DNA of 64,000 nucleotides from Parabacteroides timonensis (GCF_900128505.1 NZ_LT669941.1:1969760-2033759); one strand, 5' to 3'; numbered from the stretch's first letter, positions 25,036-35,224 are shown. Numbers and translations: made by a program. The notes: generated by a model from the sequence alone, not told the origin.

Positions 25036-28000
25036 AGACTATATACAAACTTATCATAGCCTGGCTTCTCCTTGCCTGTGGCGTGTTGACGGCTTACGGC
25101 AATAACAGCCCTTTCTTCTTTTCCCACCTGGGAGTAGAAAACGGTTTGTCGCAGGTATCCGTTATGAATATATTCCAGGACTCGGACGGATATATATGGT
25201 ACGGTACACGCAACGGGGCGAATCGTTACGACGGATACGAGTTTAAGATATACCAGAACGAGGTGAACAATCCGGCTTCTATCAGTGACAATTACATCCG
25301 CCGGATCGCCGAAGACAAAGAGAAAAACATCTGGATCGGCACCTCCAACGGGGTCAACTGCATCGACTACCGGACGCAACAGATCATCCGTCGTTATCCC
25401 CAGGCTATCAACCCGGAGATAACGACGAATGCGGTCAATAACTTCCTTCTCCATGCAGACGGCGAACTTTATGCCCTCACCACCCGGAGCATATTAAAGT
25501 GTAATCCGGATAAGACGGTCGAAGAAATGCCTTACCTGAAAGAAATGGATTCGCCCATTCATTCCATTATCCAGGATAAGGACGGGGATATTTTTATCGG
25601 AACGGAAGATAAAGGTCTCTATGTATACTCTACCGACTGGAAGCTGAAAAAGCATTTCCTGCCGGATAGTTCCGGTAACCCACAAAAACTTCCTATAAGT
25701 ACAATATCTATATTATTGGCTGGTGTAGCCAATAATATATTCATTGGTACCAATGAAGACGGTCTATGTGTTTATAATAAGAAAGACGAAACATTCAGAC
25801 GCCTCAACACCGGTAACTCGGGCCTCAACAACAACTCCGTACGCCATCTTATTCCATTCGGCAAAGATTCGGTATTGATCGCCACCTTCAGGGGACTCAA
25901 CATCTTGAACACCCGCGACATGACCATCACGGCTGTCAACATGGATATGAAAGCGAAAGGAGCACTCAGCCATTACTCCATCCATAGTTTGCTGATCGAC
26001 CGCGACCAGACACTCTGGGTCGGTACCTATTCCGCCGGTGTTAACTACCACAGTCCTTTCCATAGACCGACCTCATTCATCACTCCGAAAGCCTTTGCCG
26101 GTATACTGGGACAAGGTCAGGAAGATAACAAAGGCAATATGTGGTTCGCCACGGAAGGAGCGGGACTACTTTATTACAACCCACGGAACGGCGAACAGAA
26201 GCTTTACCCCATAAAGCCTTTGCAAGCCGGAAATTATGAAATAAACATCCTCAAAGCCATCCTGATACAGGGAGATTCCATATTATGTGCCACGCACTTC
26301 GGTTCCGTTTACCTCTTCTCCATCCGTAAGGAGGAATACCGGAAAATACATGACTACAAATACAACGACATCAATACCTTATATATAGACAGCCGGCAAC
26401 GGTTATGGATACCGACCAATACACCCGACCATACCGTCATGGTGGACAAGGGTAAGACGGTCAACAAGTTTAACGTAGACGGTGTGGAAAAGGTATTCCG
26501 GGGAATGTGCCTGATCAAAGAACTGGAACCGGACGTATTTCTATTCGGGGCCATCACTGATAGTGCTTTTGTCTACGACATGAACAAGAAAACGTCTGTC
26601 AACCTCACCGCCCGGTTGCAGAACGGCGATAAAAACAAACGGTTGGGAAGTATATCCGGTGTCGTGAAAGATTCCGGACAATATATATGGATAGCCACCA
26701 CCAAAGGTGGCTTGTTCCGGCTTGATAAAGACCTCAACGTAATACAAAACTATCAGAAGGAAGATGGTCTGTCGGAAAGCTACATCAATTCGCTTTCAAT
26801 CGATAAAGAGGGAAATATATGGGCCGTGACCGGCAAAGAATTATACAAACTGAACCGTCCGGCAAACAAGTTCGAACAGGTCAGGCCGGTCGACAGCCCT
26901 ACACAGGAATACTCGTTATATGCCAACAACTGCGTTTCAAAAGACGGGACTCTTTATTTCTCCGGGAATAAAGGAATACTGGCCATCAATCCGCAAAAAG
27001 CGATTACAAACCCGAACATACCTCCCGTCTATATCACTTCATTACAGATAAACACGCAGGTAGACCCGGAAGGGTTGCCGACTTACCAGGAACTGTTGCC
27101 CCTGCAATACGACAACAACATCACGCTCGAAGCCAGCCAGGGAAATATCACCATCCGCTATTCGGCACTCAACTTCATCCATTCCCAGAATAATTCGTAC
27201 GCTTATATGATGGAAGGGGCCGACCATAACTGGCACAACATCGGAAACCGCCGGGAAGCCTATTACAGTAACTTATCCCCGGGAAAATATACTTTCCGTG
27301 TGAAAGCCGCTAACAACGACGGTATCTGGAACCCGGAAGAGGCTGTCTTGCACATCACCGTAAACCCTCCCTTCTACCAGACCTGGTGGGCTTACCTGAT
27401 CTATCTATGTATCCTGTCGGTCATCGTGGCAGCCATCGTACAGCGGCAGCACCTCAAACATGAACGGGAACGGGAGGCCAAGTACAAACAGTTGGAACAT
27501 GAGAAGGAAAACGAATTGCACGAAGAACGTATGCGTATGTTCACCAACTTCTCGCATGAACTGAGAACTCCTCTCACATTGATCATTAATCCGTTGAACG
27601 ATCTGTTGCAACGGGTCAGTTTCTCTCCGGAAGTAAAGGATGCCCTGCAACTGATCAAAAAGAATACCGGACGTATGTTGCTGCTTGTCAACAACCTGAT
27701 GGATATCCAGAAATATGAAGCCGGCAAAACGATCCTTCAAAAGACTCGTTTCAATTTCCCGGCATTCATCGAGGAGATGTACCGCTCCTTCGAAAGCGTG
27801 GCACAGAACCGGGAGATAACATTCGTATTGAAAAACGAACTACCGGAAACGTTCTTTACCTATTATGATGAAGCCGAAATAGAGAAAGTCTTTTTCAACC
27901 TGCTGTCGAATGCGTTCAAGTTCACTCCGGCAGAAGGAAACGTGACAATACGTATCAGCCGGATAACGCAAGACAAATGCGAAGAACTGGCCATGTTCCC

Positions 28001-29117
28001 CGAACAGGACAGTTCTACCCTGGTAGAATCCCGCTATATCCTGATAGAAATAAGCGATACCGGAAAGGGAATCAACAAAGAGGAAGCCGACAAGATATTC
28101 GAACCCTTCTACCGCTCGGAAGAGGATGTACACAAAGAAGTGTCCGGCACCGGAATAGGATTAAGCCTGACACGTTCGATCGTACGGCAACACCAGGGAT
28201 GTATCTGGACGAACAGTACGGAGGAAACAGGGACAACTTTCCTGATCCTTCTCCCCGATACCGCCAAACAAGACGAAAAGAAAGAGGAAGAGCCTCCCCT
28301 GTCCCACTCTTCCGAAATCAGTAAAAAGGTGGCTTTGCTTGTAGAAGAAACAGAAACCCGCAACAAACAAACGGTTCTGCTGGTAGATGACAATCAGGAA
28401 GTCCTGCAATATCTGGAACATCAATTACAGCTCGATTACATCGTTTTGAAAGCGAGCAATGGGAAAGAAGCGCTTGAACTGCTGGAGACAACTTCCCCTC
28501 ATATAATCGTCAGCGACGTCATGATGCCTGAAATGAACGGACTGGAACTATGCAAACGTATCAAGGAAAGTCAACACCTCTGCCACATACCCGTGATCCT
28601 ACTAACAGGTAAATCTATGGTATCACAGATAGAGGAAGGCTTGGAGGCCGGTGCCGACGATTACATCCTGAAACCGTTCCATGTTTCCATTCTGAAGGCA
28701 CGCATAAAAAACCTGCTTTCTATTCGCGAAAAGATGAAAAACATATACGGTGAATCGCTGAGTCTCCGTAACCTGGGAGTGGAAGAACCCGAAGAGGACA
28801 ACGACTTCCTGACTCAATATATCGAGATTGTAAAGGCAAACATCTCCAATCAGGAGCTGGACGTATCGGTTATTTATCAGACACTTGGTATGAGTCGTGC
28901 CAATTTCTACCGGAAGGTAAAAGCGGTAACGGGTCTATCCCCCATCGAACTGATAAAGAATATCCGCCTCGAAGCCGGAGCCAAACTGCTGAAAGAATCC
29001 AATATGAATGTGTCTGAGATAGCCCAGCACATCGGTTTCAGTAGCCGTTCTTATTTCGCCCGAAGCTTCAAGGCTGTATACGGAATGTCGCCTACCGAGT
29101 ATCAAGAAAGTAAATGA
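25032..29117 (+). CDS. Hybrid two-component system protein (HTCS) of locus A
   Basis: The 1361-residue protein has a signal peptide or membrane anchor (about 1-24), a large periplasmic sensor of Reg_prop beta-propeller repeats (about 30-690; recurrent IWIGT-like strands), a Y_Y_Y domain (about 705-775), a membrane span (about 788-806), a histidine kinase with FSHELRTPLTL (His842), an HATPase with DTGKGI and GTGIGLSL, a receiver domain with VLLVDDN and the phosphoacceptor Asp1162 in SDVMMP, and a C-terminal AraC-type HTH (LEAGAKLLKESNMNVSEIA). Such proteins sense oligosaccharides directly and activate their utilisation locus. The direct repeats upstream of GH105 and of susC are its likely targets. 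Confidence 0.96.
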   Translation: MKTIYKLIIAWLLLACGVLTAYGNNSPFFFSHLGVENGLSQVSVMNIFQDSDGYIWYGTRNGANRYDGYEFKIYQNEVNNPASISDNYIRRIAEDKEKNIWIGTSNGVNCIDYRTQQIIRRYPQAINPEITTNAVNNFLLHADGELYALTTRSILKCNPDKTVEEMPYLKEMDSPIHSIIQDKDGDIFIGTEDKGLYVYSTDWKLKKHFLPDSSGNPQKLPISTISILLAGVANNIFIGTNEDGLCVYNKKDETFRRLNTGNSGLNNNSVRHLIPFGKDSVLIATFRGLNILNTRDMTITAVNMDMKAKGALSHYSIHSLLIDRDQTLWVGTYSAGVNYHSPFHRPTSFITPKAFAGILGQGQEDNKGNMWFATEGAGLLYYNPRNGEQKLYPIKPLQAGNYEINILKAILIQGDSILCATHFGSVYLFSIRKEEYRKIHDYKYNDINTLYIDSRQRLWIPTNTPDHTVMVDKGKTVNKFNVDGVEKVFRGMCLIKELEPDVFLFGAITDSAFVYDMNKKTSVNLTARLQNGDKNKRLGSISGVVKDSGQYIWIATTKGGLFRLDKDLNVIQNYQKEDGLSESYINSLSIDKEGNIWAVTGKELYKLNRPANKFEQVRPVDSPTQEYSLYANNCVSKDGTLYFSGNKGILAINPQKAITNPNIPPVYITSLQINTQVDPEGLPTYQELLPLQYDNNITLEASQGNITIRYSALNFIHSQNNSYAYMMEGADHNWHNIGNRREAYYSNLSPGKYTFRVKAANNDGIWNPEEAVLHITVNPPFYQTWWAYLIYLCILSVIVAAIVQRQHLKHEREREAKYKQLEHEKENELHEERMRMFTNFSHELRTPLTLIINPLNDLLQRVSFSPEVKDALQLIKKNTGRMLLLVNNLMDIQKYEAGKTILQKTRFNFPAFIEEMYRSFESVAQNREITFVLKNELPETFFTYYDEAEIEKVFFNLLSNAFKFTPAEGNVTIRISRITQDKCEELAMFPEQDSSTLVESRYILIEISDTGKGINKEEADKIFEPFYRSEEDVHKEVSGTGIGLSLTRSIVRQHQGCIWTNSTEETGTTFLILLPDTAKQDEKKEEEPPLSHSSEISKKVALLVEETETRNKQTVLLVDDNQEVLQYLEHQLQLDYIVLKASNGKEALELLETTSPHIIVSDVMMPEMNGLELCKRIKESQHLCHIPVILLTGKSMVSQIEEGLEAGADDYILKPFHVSILKARIKNLLSIREKMKNIYGESLSLRNLGVEEPEEDNDFLTQYIEIVKANISNQELDVSVIYQTLGMSRANFYRKVKAVTGLSPIELIKNIRLEAGAKLLKESNMNVSEIAQHIGFSSRSYFARSFKAVYGMSPTEYQESK

Positions 29118-29149
29118 GACGTTTGTACTCACTTTTGGGATGATTGTGT
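29114..29149 (+). promoter_or_regulatory. Candidate HTCS operator: two direct repeats 21 bp apart
   Basis: TGAGACG (from 29115) and TTGGGATGATTGTGT (29135-29149) are in the same orientation. Their equivalent G residues (29116 and 29137) are 21 bp apart. The second copy closely matches TTGAGACGATTTTGTCC at 30391. The site is upstream of the GH105 gene and overlaps the end of the HTCS gene. Two-turn spacing of direct repeats suits an AraC-type dimer. Confidence 0.5.
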
Positions 29150-29163
29150 ATTCGCGGAAACTT

Positions 29164-29208
29164 GTTGTTTTATTCATTTGATTAAACTTATTAATCTAAT
29201 AAAACAAC
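29164..29208 (+). promoter_or_regulatory. Leader hairpin just before the GH105 start
   Basis: GTTGTTTTATT (29164-29174) and AATAAAACAAC (29198-29208) are perfect 11-nt inverted arms. An inner GATTAA/TTAATC pair (29180-29196) extends the fold. No T-run follows, so it is not a normal terminator. It ends 6 nt before the GH105 ATG and could hide the ribosome entry region. Confidence 0.5.
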
Positions 29209-29214
29209 TGATCT

Positions 29215-30339
29215 ATGATTTCAAAACGAATACCATTTAAACACATTGCTGCTGTTATTATGCTAGGATGTGCAGCAGTCTCTCTACAGGCTGCCGATTT
29301 AAAAAAAGATGAAGTAACAACCATCGCACGTAAAGTAGCAGACTGGCAGATCAAAGAGTTTCCTACTAATAAATATGCAGTCAGTGAACCAAAAGGCTGG
29401 ATTGCAGGGGCTCTTTATATGGGGATGTTCGACTGGGCAGAACTCAGTGGAGACGAACAGTATTTCGACTGGATGAAAAAAGTATTCAACCGTCAACACT
29501 GGCAGGTGGCCGACCGGATGTATCATGCCGACGATGTTTGCGTATCGCAGACTTATATCGACATGTATGGTAAATATAAGGAAGATAAAATGCTACTCCC
29601 TACGCTGGCACGCATCGATTGGGTAGTCAACAACCCTTCCAAAGGCGGTATGGATATCGATTACAGCAAACCACTGTCCTACGAACGCTGGTCATGGTGC
29701 GACGCATTGTTTATGGCACCGGCTGTATATACCCGCCTCTACACGCTTACCGGCAATAGAAAGTATATGATCTTCGCTGATGCGGAATTTAAGGCCACCT
29801 ACAATCATCTATACGACAAAGAAGAAAAACTCTTCTTCCGTGATAGTCGCTACTTCAACCAGAAAGAAGCAAACGGGCAGAAAGTATTCTGGGGACGAGG
29901 CAATGGCTGGGTAATCGGCGGACTGGCTGAAATATTAAAGACACTCCCGGCCGACGATAGCGAATACCGCCCTTTCTACCTGCAACTATTCAAAGAGATC
30001 AGCGAACGTCTGGCCGGATTGCAAAACAAAGACGGTTTCTGGCATGCCAGCCTTTTAGATCCGGCCAGCTATCCGTCACCGGAAACAAGTGCCACCGGAT
30101 TTATTGTTTACGGACTGGCTTATGGTGTCAACCAGGGATATCTTCCAGCCGAGAAATACCTCCCGGTTATAGAAAAAGGATGGGCTGCCTTATGCTCTGC
30201 CGTAGAGAGCGACGGAAAACTAGGCTGGGTGCAACCCGTTGGAGCTGATCCCCGCAAAGTAACCAAAGAAATGACCGAACTATACGGAACCGGCGCCTTC
30301 CTGATGGCTGCTTGCGAGATCTACCGACTAGCCAGATAA
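29215..30339 (+). CDS. GH105 unsaturated glycuronyl hydrolase
   Basis: The 374-residue protein has a signal peptide (about 1-26) and the (alpha/alpha)6-barrel features of the GH88/GH105 group: WIAGALYMGMFDWAEL, HADDVCVSQTY with Asp106/Asp107, SWCDALFMAPAVY, WGRGNGWVIGGLAE and ETSATGFIVYGL. GH105 enzymes hydrate the 4,5-double bond of unsaturated galacturonic or glucuronic acid left by polysaccharide lyases, freeing the rest of the oligosaccharide. This suggests that locus A handles lyase products of a pectin-like or other uronic-acid polymer, although no lyase is encoded in the window. It lies between the HTCS and susC genes. Confidence 0.92.
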   Translation: MISKRIPFKHIAAVIMLGCAAVSLQAADLKKDEVTTIARKVADWQIKEFPTNKYAVSEPKGWIAGALYMGMFDWAELSGDEQYFDWMKKVFNRQHWQVADRMYHADDVCVSQTYIDMYGKYKEDKMLLPTLARIDWVVNNPSKGGMDIDYSKPLSYERWSWCDALFMAPAVYTRLYTLTGNRKYMIFADAEFKATYNHLYDKEEKLFFRDSRYFNQKEANGQKVFWGRGNGWVIGGLAEILKTLPADDSEYRPFYLQLFKEISERLAGLQNKDGFWHASLLDPASYPSPETSATGFIVYGLAYGVNQGYLPAEKYLPVIEKGWAALCSAVESDGKLGWVQPVGADPRKVTKEMTELYGTGAFLMAACEIYRLAR

Positions 30340-30369
30340 ATTTATAGAAATTACATGTTTTTTAGCGTA

Positions 30370-30407
30370 TTGGGACGATATTACATCCTTTTGAGACGAT
30401 TTTGTCC
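30370..30407 (+). promoter_or_regulatory. Candidate HTCS operator upstream of susC, direct repeats 21 bp apart
   Basis: TTGGGACGAT (from 30370) and TTGAGACGATTTTGTCC (30391-30407) repeat in the same orientation, with equivalent G residues at 30372 and 30393. The spacing matches that at 29116/29137. The site lies about 90-130 bp before the susC ATG, a normal distance for an activator site. Confidence 0.6.
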
Positions 30408-30498
30408 GCACACAACACGCATCTTTCATTCTTTTGACACAAAAAATCAAAATAGCCACATGGTTAATTTCTTAAATTGTTTAATGCGCAAATAAATT

Positions 30499-33400
30499 AT
30501 GAAAAGCATGAGCAGACAACTGGACGGGAACCTGCCTCCCTGTAATAAGGCAGCAGAACGAAAGAACAGGATTCTTTCTTTATTATTCTTTTTTATGGCG
30601 TTTATATCTGTACAGGTATATGCGCAAGACATTAAAGTCTCTGGTACCGTTATCTCCGGAGCAGATAATTACCCGATCATCGGGGCTAACATTCTAGTAA
30701 AAGGGACTACCATCGGTACTATTACAGATGTAGACGGTAACTTCTCATTTGAAGCTCCCCAGGGTTCTACATTAGTCATTTCTTACATTGGCTACCAGGC
30801 ACAGGAAATAAAAGTGAACGGAAATGCTCCTATTAAAGTCATTCTGTCTGAAGATTCCGAAAAACTGGATGAGGTAGTTGTTATCGGTTACGGTTCGCAG
30901 AAGAAATCGGATATGACAGGCGGTATCGTAGCAGTAGGTAACGAGAAGTTACAGATGGTTACTACCAACAACCTGATGGATAAACTGGCAGGCCAGGTTC
31001 CGGGATTGAACATCACAATGGAAAAGGCAAGTCCTTCGGAAGACCAGGTATTGCGTGTTCGTGGTGAAAACTCACTGACAGCCGACAACTCTCCGTTGAT
31101 CGTATTGGACGGTATTCCTTACAGCGGTTCATTGGGAGACATCGACCCGGATAATATCGAAAACCTGTCTGTATTGAAAGATGCATCTTCAGCCGCCATC
31201 TACGGTTCACGTGGTGCCAACGGTGTAATCCTGATCCAGACAAAGAAAGGTAAGAAAGGAACAGCTACCGTATCCTACAAAGGACAGGTTGGTTTCTCAC
31301 AACCGGAACGCCGCGTCGATGTAATGAAAGGTCCGGAATACGTAAAATTCCTTCAGGACCAGTGGGCTTATATGAACTATAACGGAGTGATCAAAAATCC
31401 GGAAGATATTCTGAACGTCAGTGAAATCGAGAACTGGAAGAACGGTATCGAAACAGACTGGCAGGATCAGATCTTTAGAAACGCATTGACCAACAGCCAC
31501 CAGCTCAGTGTATCGGGCGGTACGGAAAAGACCACTTACATGGCCTCTATCTCACGTCTGAATCAGGAAGGTGTAGTTAAAGATACCGGCATGAAGCGTA
31601 CCAATGTATCATTGAACATTACCCAGCAATTAGGTAGCTGGCTGACTATCGGTATGGCTACACAAGCTGCTTTGAAAGAATACGGCGGCGTACAGGCAGG
31701 CATTTCCGACGCTCTTTGTCAGTCTCCTTACGGCCAGCCTTATAATAGCGACGGTTCGTTGAATTTCTATCCGATGGATCAGACTTTACACGCCAATCCG
31801 CTGGCAGACCTGGATGCCACAAGCGATAAGACTTCGCGCAACATTTTCGTATCTGCTTATGCAGATATCAAACTTCCGGTAAAAGGACTGAGCTTCCGTA
31901 CGAACTTCGGTTACAACTACCGCAATAAATTCGAAGGTTCTTATTACGGACGTAATACGGTGACCGGTAAAGCGAAAAACGGTTCTGCCGCAATCAAGAA
32001 CCAGCACGACTGGGATTATACCTGGGAAAATGTATTAAAATATGAACTTCAGGTAGGTAAACATAAATTCGATGCAACCGGTTTGTTCAGTATGCAGCAG
32101 ACTTCACAGGAAATATCCGAACAGAAAGGTACCAGCTTCGTAAACGACGATTCCGAATACCACAACATGGCAGGTGCTGAAGAAAACAAGACGGTTACTT
32201 CCGAACTGACTGAAACAGCCATGCTTTCTTATATGTTACGTTTGAACTACAACTATGCCAACAAATATTTGTTTACTGCAACAGGCCGTTCAGACGGTTA
32301 CTCTGCATTCGGTGAGAATAACAAATATGCATTCTTCCCGTCATTGGCTGCTGCCTGGAACTTGTCTTCCGAAGAATTTATGGAAAATACGAACAGCTGG
32401 CTGGATATGTTGAAAGTACGTGTGTCATGGGGTTCCAACGGTAACCAGGCTATCAAAGCTTATCAGACATTAGACCGTTTGAAACTGACAAACTACATCT
32501 GGGGTGATAAGGGAACAACCGTTAATGGTGTGATCCTGTCATACAACGCCATCGGTAACCCGAACCTGAAATGGGAAACGACCCGCACAGTCAATGCCGG
32601 TGTCGACTTCAGCTTCTTCAACAGCCGTCTGTCCGGTAGCATCGACGTCTATGTTTCGAATACTTCCGATCTGTTGATGAACCGTACGGTTCCTATCATG
32701 AACGGTTACAACTCCATCCTGGACAATGTGGGTAAAACACGCAACAAAGGTGTCGAACTGGCTTTGAACTCAGTGAACATGGAAAGTAAGGACTTCCGTT
32801 GGAGCACCAGCTACAACTTCTCGTTGAACCGTGATAAGATCGTCGAACTTCGCGGAGACGGCAAAGACGATATCACCAACAAATGGTTTATCGGCGAACC
32901 GGTAAGAGCTTACTACGACTATAAGGTAGTCGGTACATGGCAGGAAGACGATAACTTCCTGAATGCAGACGGAAAAGAAATACAGAAAGGTGCAAAACCC
33001 GGACATGCTAAACTGGAAGATGTAGATGGCGACGGTACAATCACAGCCAAAGACAAACAAATCATCGGTTCCAAATCACCGAGCTTCACCATGTCATTAG
33101 GCAACACATTTGCATATAAAAACTTCACATTCTCCTTCCTGTTGAACGGTGTATTCGGCGCATGGAAAGAAATGATCGATTACAACTTCGACCGTTGGAG
33201 TTCTAAATACAATTACATCAGTGGTATGGATTACTGGACTCCGGAAAACCCGACAAACGCTATGACCTCTCCGGGTTATGTTCCTTACGACAAACATTCA
33301 TTCTACAAAAAGATGAATTATGTACGTATCAAAAATATCTCATTAGGTTACAACTTGCCTAAGACTCTTCTTAACCCGATCGGGGTGTCTGCTTTGAACG

Positions 33401-33543
33401 TTAACGTAAGTGTTAACAACCTGTATACATTCAGTAATGTAAAGAATGCGTTGAACTTTGACGGAACAGACTACAATGCAAACATTGTCTCTTGTTATCC
33501 GACAGCCCGTTCTTATATGCTGGGTTTAAATCTTACTTTCTAA
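30499..33543 (+). CDS. SusC-like TonB-dependent receptor of locus A
   Basis: The 1014-residue protein has an extended N-terminus and a signal peptide ending near VYAQ (residue 43). A carboxypeptidase-regulatory-like domain (about 46-120, DNYPIIGANILVKGTT), the TonB-box-like KLDEVVVIGYG, a plug with SVLKDASSAAIYGSRGANGVILI, and a barrel ending MLGLNLTF follow. There is no STN domain, consistent with control by the hybrid regulator instead of an ECF sigma factor. With the SusD protein encoded next it should import oligosaccharides across the outer membrane using TonB energy. Confidence 0.95.
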   Translation: MKSMSRQLDGNLPPCNKAAERKNRILSLLFFFMAFISVQVYAQDIKVSGTVISGADNYPIIGANILVKGTTIGTITDVDGNFSFEAPQGSTLVISYIGYQAQEIKVNGNAPIKVILSEDSEKLDEVVVIGYGSQKKSDMTGGIVAVGNEKLQMVTTNNLMDKLAGQVPGLNITMEKASPSEDQVLRVRGENSLTADNSPLIVLDGIPYSGSLGDIDPDNIENLSVLKDASSAAIYGSRGANGVILIQTKKGKKGTATVSYKGQVGFSQPERRVDVMKGPEYVKFLQDQWAYMNYNGVIKNPEDILNVSEIENWKNGIETDWQDQIFRNALTNSHQLSVSGGTEKTTYMASISRLNQEGVVKDTGMKRTNVSLNITQQLGSWLTIGMATQAALKEYGGVQAGISDALCQSPYGQPYNSDGSLNFYPMDQTLHANPLADLDATSDKTSRNIFVSAYADIKLPVKGLSFRTNFGYNYRNKFEGSYYGRNTVTGKAKNGSAAIKNQHDWDYTWENVLKYELQVGKHKFDATGLFSMQQTSQEISEQKGTSFVNDDSEYHNMAGAEENKTVTSELTETAMLSYMLRLNYNYANKYLFTATGRSDGYSAFGENNKYAFFPSLAAAWNLSSEEFMENTNSWLDMLKVRVSWGSNGNQAIKAYQTLDRLKLTNYIWGDKGTTVNGVILSYNAIGNPNLKWETTRTVNAGVDFSFFNSRLSGSIDVYVSNTSDLLMNRTVPIMNGYNSILDNVGKTRNKGVELALNSVNMESKDFRWSTSYNFSLNRDKIVELRGDGKDDITNKWFIGEPVRAYYDYKVVGTWQEDDNFLNADGKEIQKGAKPGHAKLEDVDGDGTITAKDKQIIGSKSPSFTMSLGNTFAYKNFTFSFLLNGVFGAWKEMIDYNFDRWSSKYNYISGMDYWTPENPTNAMTSPGYVPYDKHSFYKKMNYVRIKNISLGYNLPKTLLNPIGVSALNVNVSVNNLYTFSNVKNALNFDGTDYNANIVSCYPTARSYMLGLNLTF

Positions 33544-33564
33544 TCTCATAAACAAAGACAGAAT

Positions 33565-35172
33565 ATGAAAAATATATTAGCCGCTGCAGCTGCAGCATTT
33601 TTACTGATCACAACGACAGGCTGCTCCGACTTCCTGCACGAAGATCTGAAAAAGGAATTGGCTCCTGATAATACCTATACCAGTACTTATGGTTTCCAGG
33701 TTGGTGTAAACGGATTGTATGCCTGGGCACGTTCTGAATTTAACACCTGGGGTACTTCACCGACAACTTTAGGACAGGCTTGTCCGTACGAATCGTTCCA
33801 AGTGGCAACAGACATTGTATACACCGGTCATAAAGATGGCTCGCTGGTTCCTTTCGAAACATTAGCTATCACTCCTTCGCTGACATTCGTTGAAAACTAT
33901 TGGAAATGGTCTTACGGATTGATCGCATCTGTCAACGAACTATTGACTTATGCCGATAAAAACGAAAACTGGAATGCACCAACAGATAAAATCGGTTTCC
34001 AGGCTGAAGCTCGTTTCTTCCGTGCCTATGCTTACCGCTATCTAGTTTATCTGTACGGAGATGTTCCTTATATAGATAAAATTGAAAGCGATTTTCGCAT
34101 CGACTTCACCCGTACACCGAAAGCCGAAGTGTTGAACCACATGATCGAGGATTTGACATTTGCTGCAGATAATTTGCCGGAGAATCCGGATAATGTAAAT
34201 GAAGTCGGTAAATTGACCAAATGGGCCGCTATTCAACTATTATCTGAAGTATACTTAATGGCCGGACAATACGATAAGGCTGAAGCTGCTGCTAAACAAG
34301 TGATCGATTGCGGTTATTTCCGTTTGATGACAGAACGTTTCGGTGTAAACAAATCAGCACCGGGCGATGTATTCTCCGATATGTTCCTTGAATATAATCA
34401 GAACCGTACAGCCGGTAATATGGAAACTATTTGGGTAATGCAGTTGGAATATAATACACCTGGAGGTGGTGATTCTAACGAAGACTGGACTAAACGTGCA
34501 TGGGTTCCCAAATACTGGAACGAAACAGGTTTCGTATTATGTGACTCACTGGGTGGTCGTGGTCTGGCTCAGATCGTTCCGTTCAAATGGTGGATCGAAA
34601 GTGAAGACTTCTATGCTCCTACGGATATACGTAATTCTAAATACAGTATTAAGAGAGACTGGTATTACAACAATCCGGCAACTCCCGAACTGTTTGGCAA
34701 AAAATGTGAGATAACAGAAGAAACATGGTCTAAATGCTCTGTTTTCCCAACCATCACAAAGTTCAACTATGGTAAAACAGACGACGATCCTTCTTATGGT
34801 GGCAATAACAAAGACCGCATGAAGTTCCGCCTGGCAGAAACTTACCTGCTGTTGGCCGAAGCTCGTTTACAACAAGGTAACGCACAGGGCGCAGCCGAAG
34901 CAATTAACGTAGTACGCAAACGTGCCGGCGCTCCGGAAATCACAGCATCCCAGGCAACAATAGACTTCCTGCTGGATGAACGTATTCGTGAATTAGTAGG
35001 TGAAGAACTACGTCGCTTCACATTGGTTCGTACCGGCAAACTGGTTGAACGTACGAGAAAATACAACTCTTACAGCAACAAAATAGATGAGCATAATACT
35101 TTGTGGCCAATTCCACAATCTATTATCGATTCTAACACAGGTGCTGACTTCCCGCAGAATCCGGGTTATTAA
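33565..35172 (+). CDS. SusD-like surface lipoprotein of locus A
   Basis: The 535-residue lipoprotein (lipobox ending at Cys20, TTTGC) has the RagB/SusD layout: FLHEDLKKELAPDNTY near the start, FRAYAYRYLVYLYGDVPYID, the MKFRLAETYLLLAEARLQQG helix pair and the closing LWPIPQSIIDSN. It starts 21 nt after the SusC stop. It would bind the glycan at the surface and hand it to the SusC pore. A strong terminator follows, which partly separates it from the enzyme genes downstream. Confidence 0.95.
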   Translation: MKNILAAAAAAFLLITTTGCSDFLHEDLKKELAPDNTYTSTYGFQVGVNGLYAWARSEFNTWGTSPTTLGQACPYESFQVATDIVYTGHKDGSLVPFETLAITPSLTFVENYWKWSYGLIASVNELLTYADKNENWNAPTDKIGFQAEARFFRAYAYRYLVYLYGDVPYIDKIESDFRIDFTRTPKAEVLNHMIEDLTFAADNLPENPDNVNEVGKLTKWAAIQLLSEVYLMAGQYDKAEAAAKQVIDCGYFRLMTERFGVNKSAPGDVFSDMFLEYNQNRTAGNMETIWVMQLEYNTPGGGDSNEDWTKRAWVPKYWNETGFVLCDSLGGRGLAQIVPFKWWIESEDFYAPTDIRNSKYSIKRDWYYNNPATPELFGKKCEITEETWSKCSVFPTITKFNYGKTDDDPSYGGNNKDRMKFRLAETYLLLAEARLQQGNAQGAAEAINVVRKRAGAPEITASQATIDFLLDERIRELVGEELRRFTLVRTGKLVERTRKYNSYSNKIDEHNTLWPIPQSIIDSNTGADFPQNPGY

Positions 35173-35183
35173 TTACTACAATA

Positions 35184-35224
35184 AAATAAGGGGCATCTAC
35201 AGGCAATGTATTTGCCCCTTATTT
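35184..35224 (+). terminator. Hairpin terminator after susD of locus A
   Basis: AAATAAGGGGCA (35184-35195) and TGCCCCTTATTT (35213-35224) form a perfect 12-bp stem, followed by a T/C-rich stretch. It probably lowers expression of the downstream enzymes relative to susC and susD. Confidence 0.88.
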
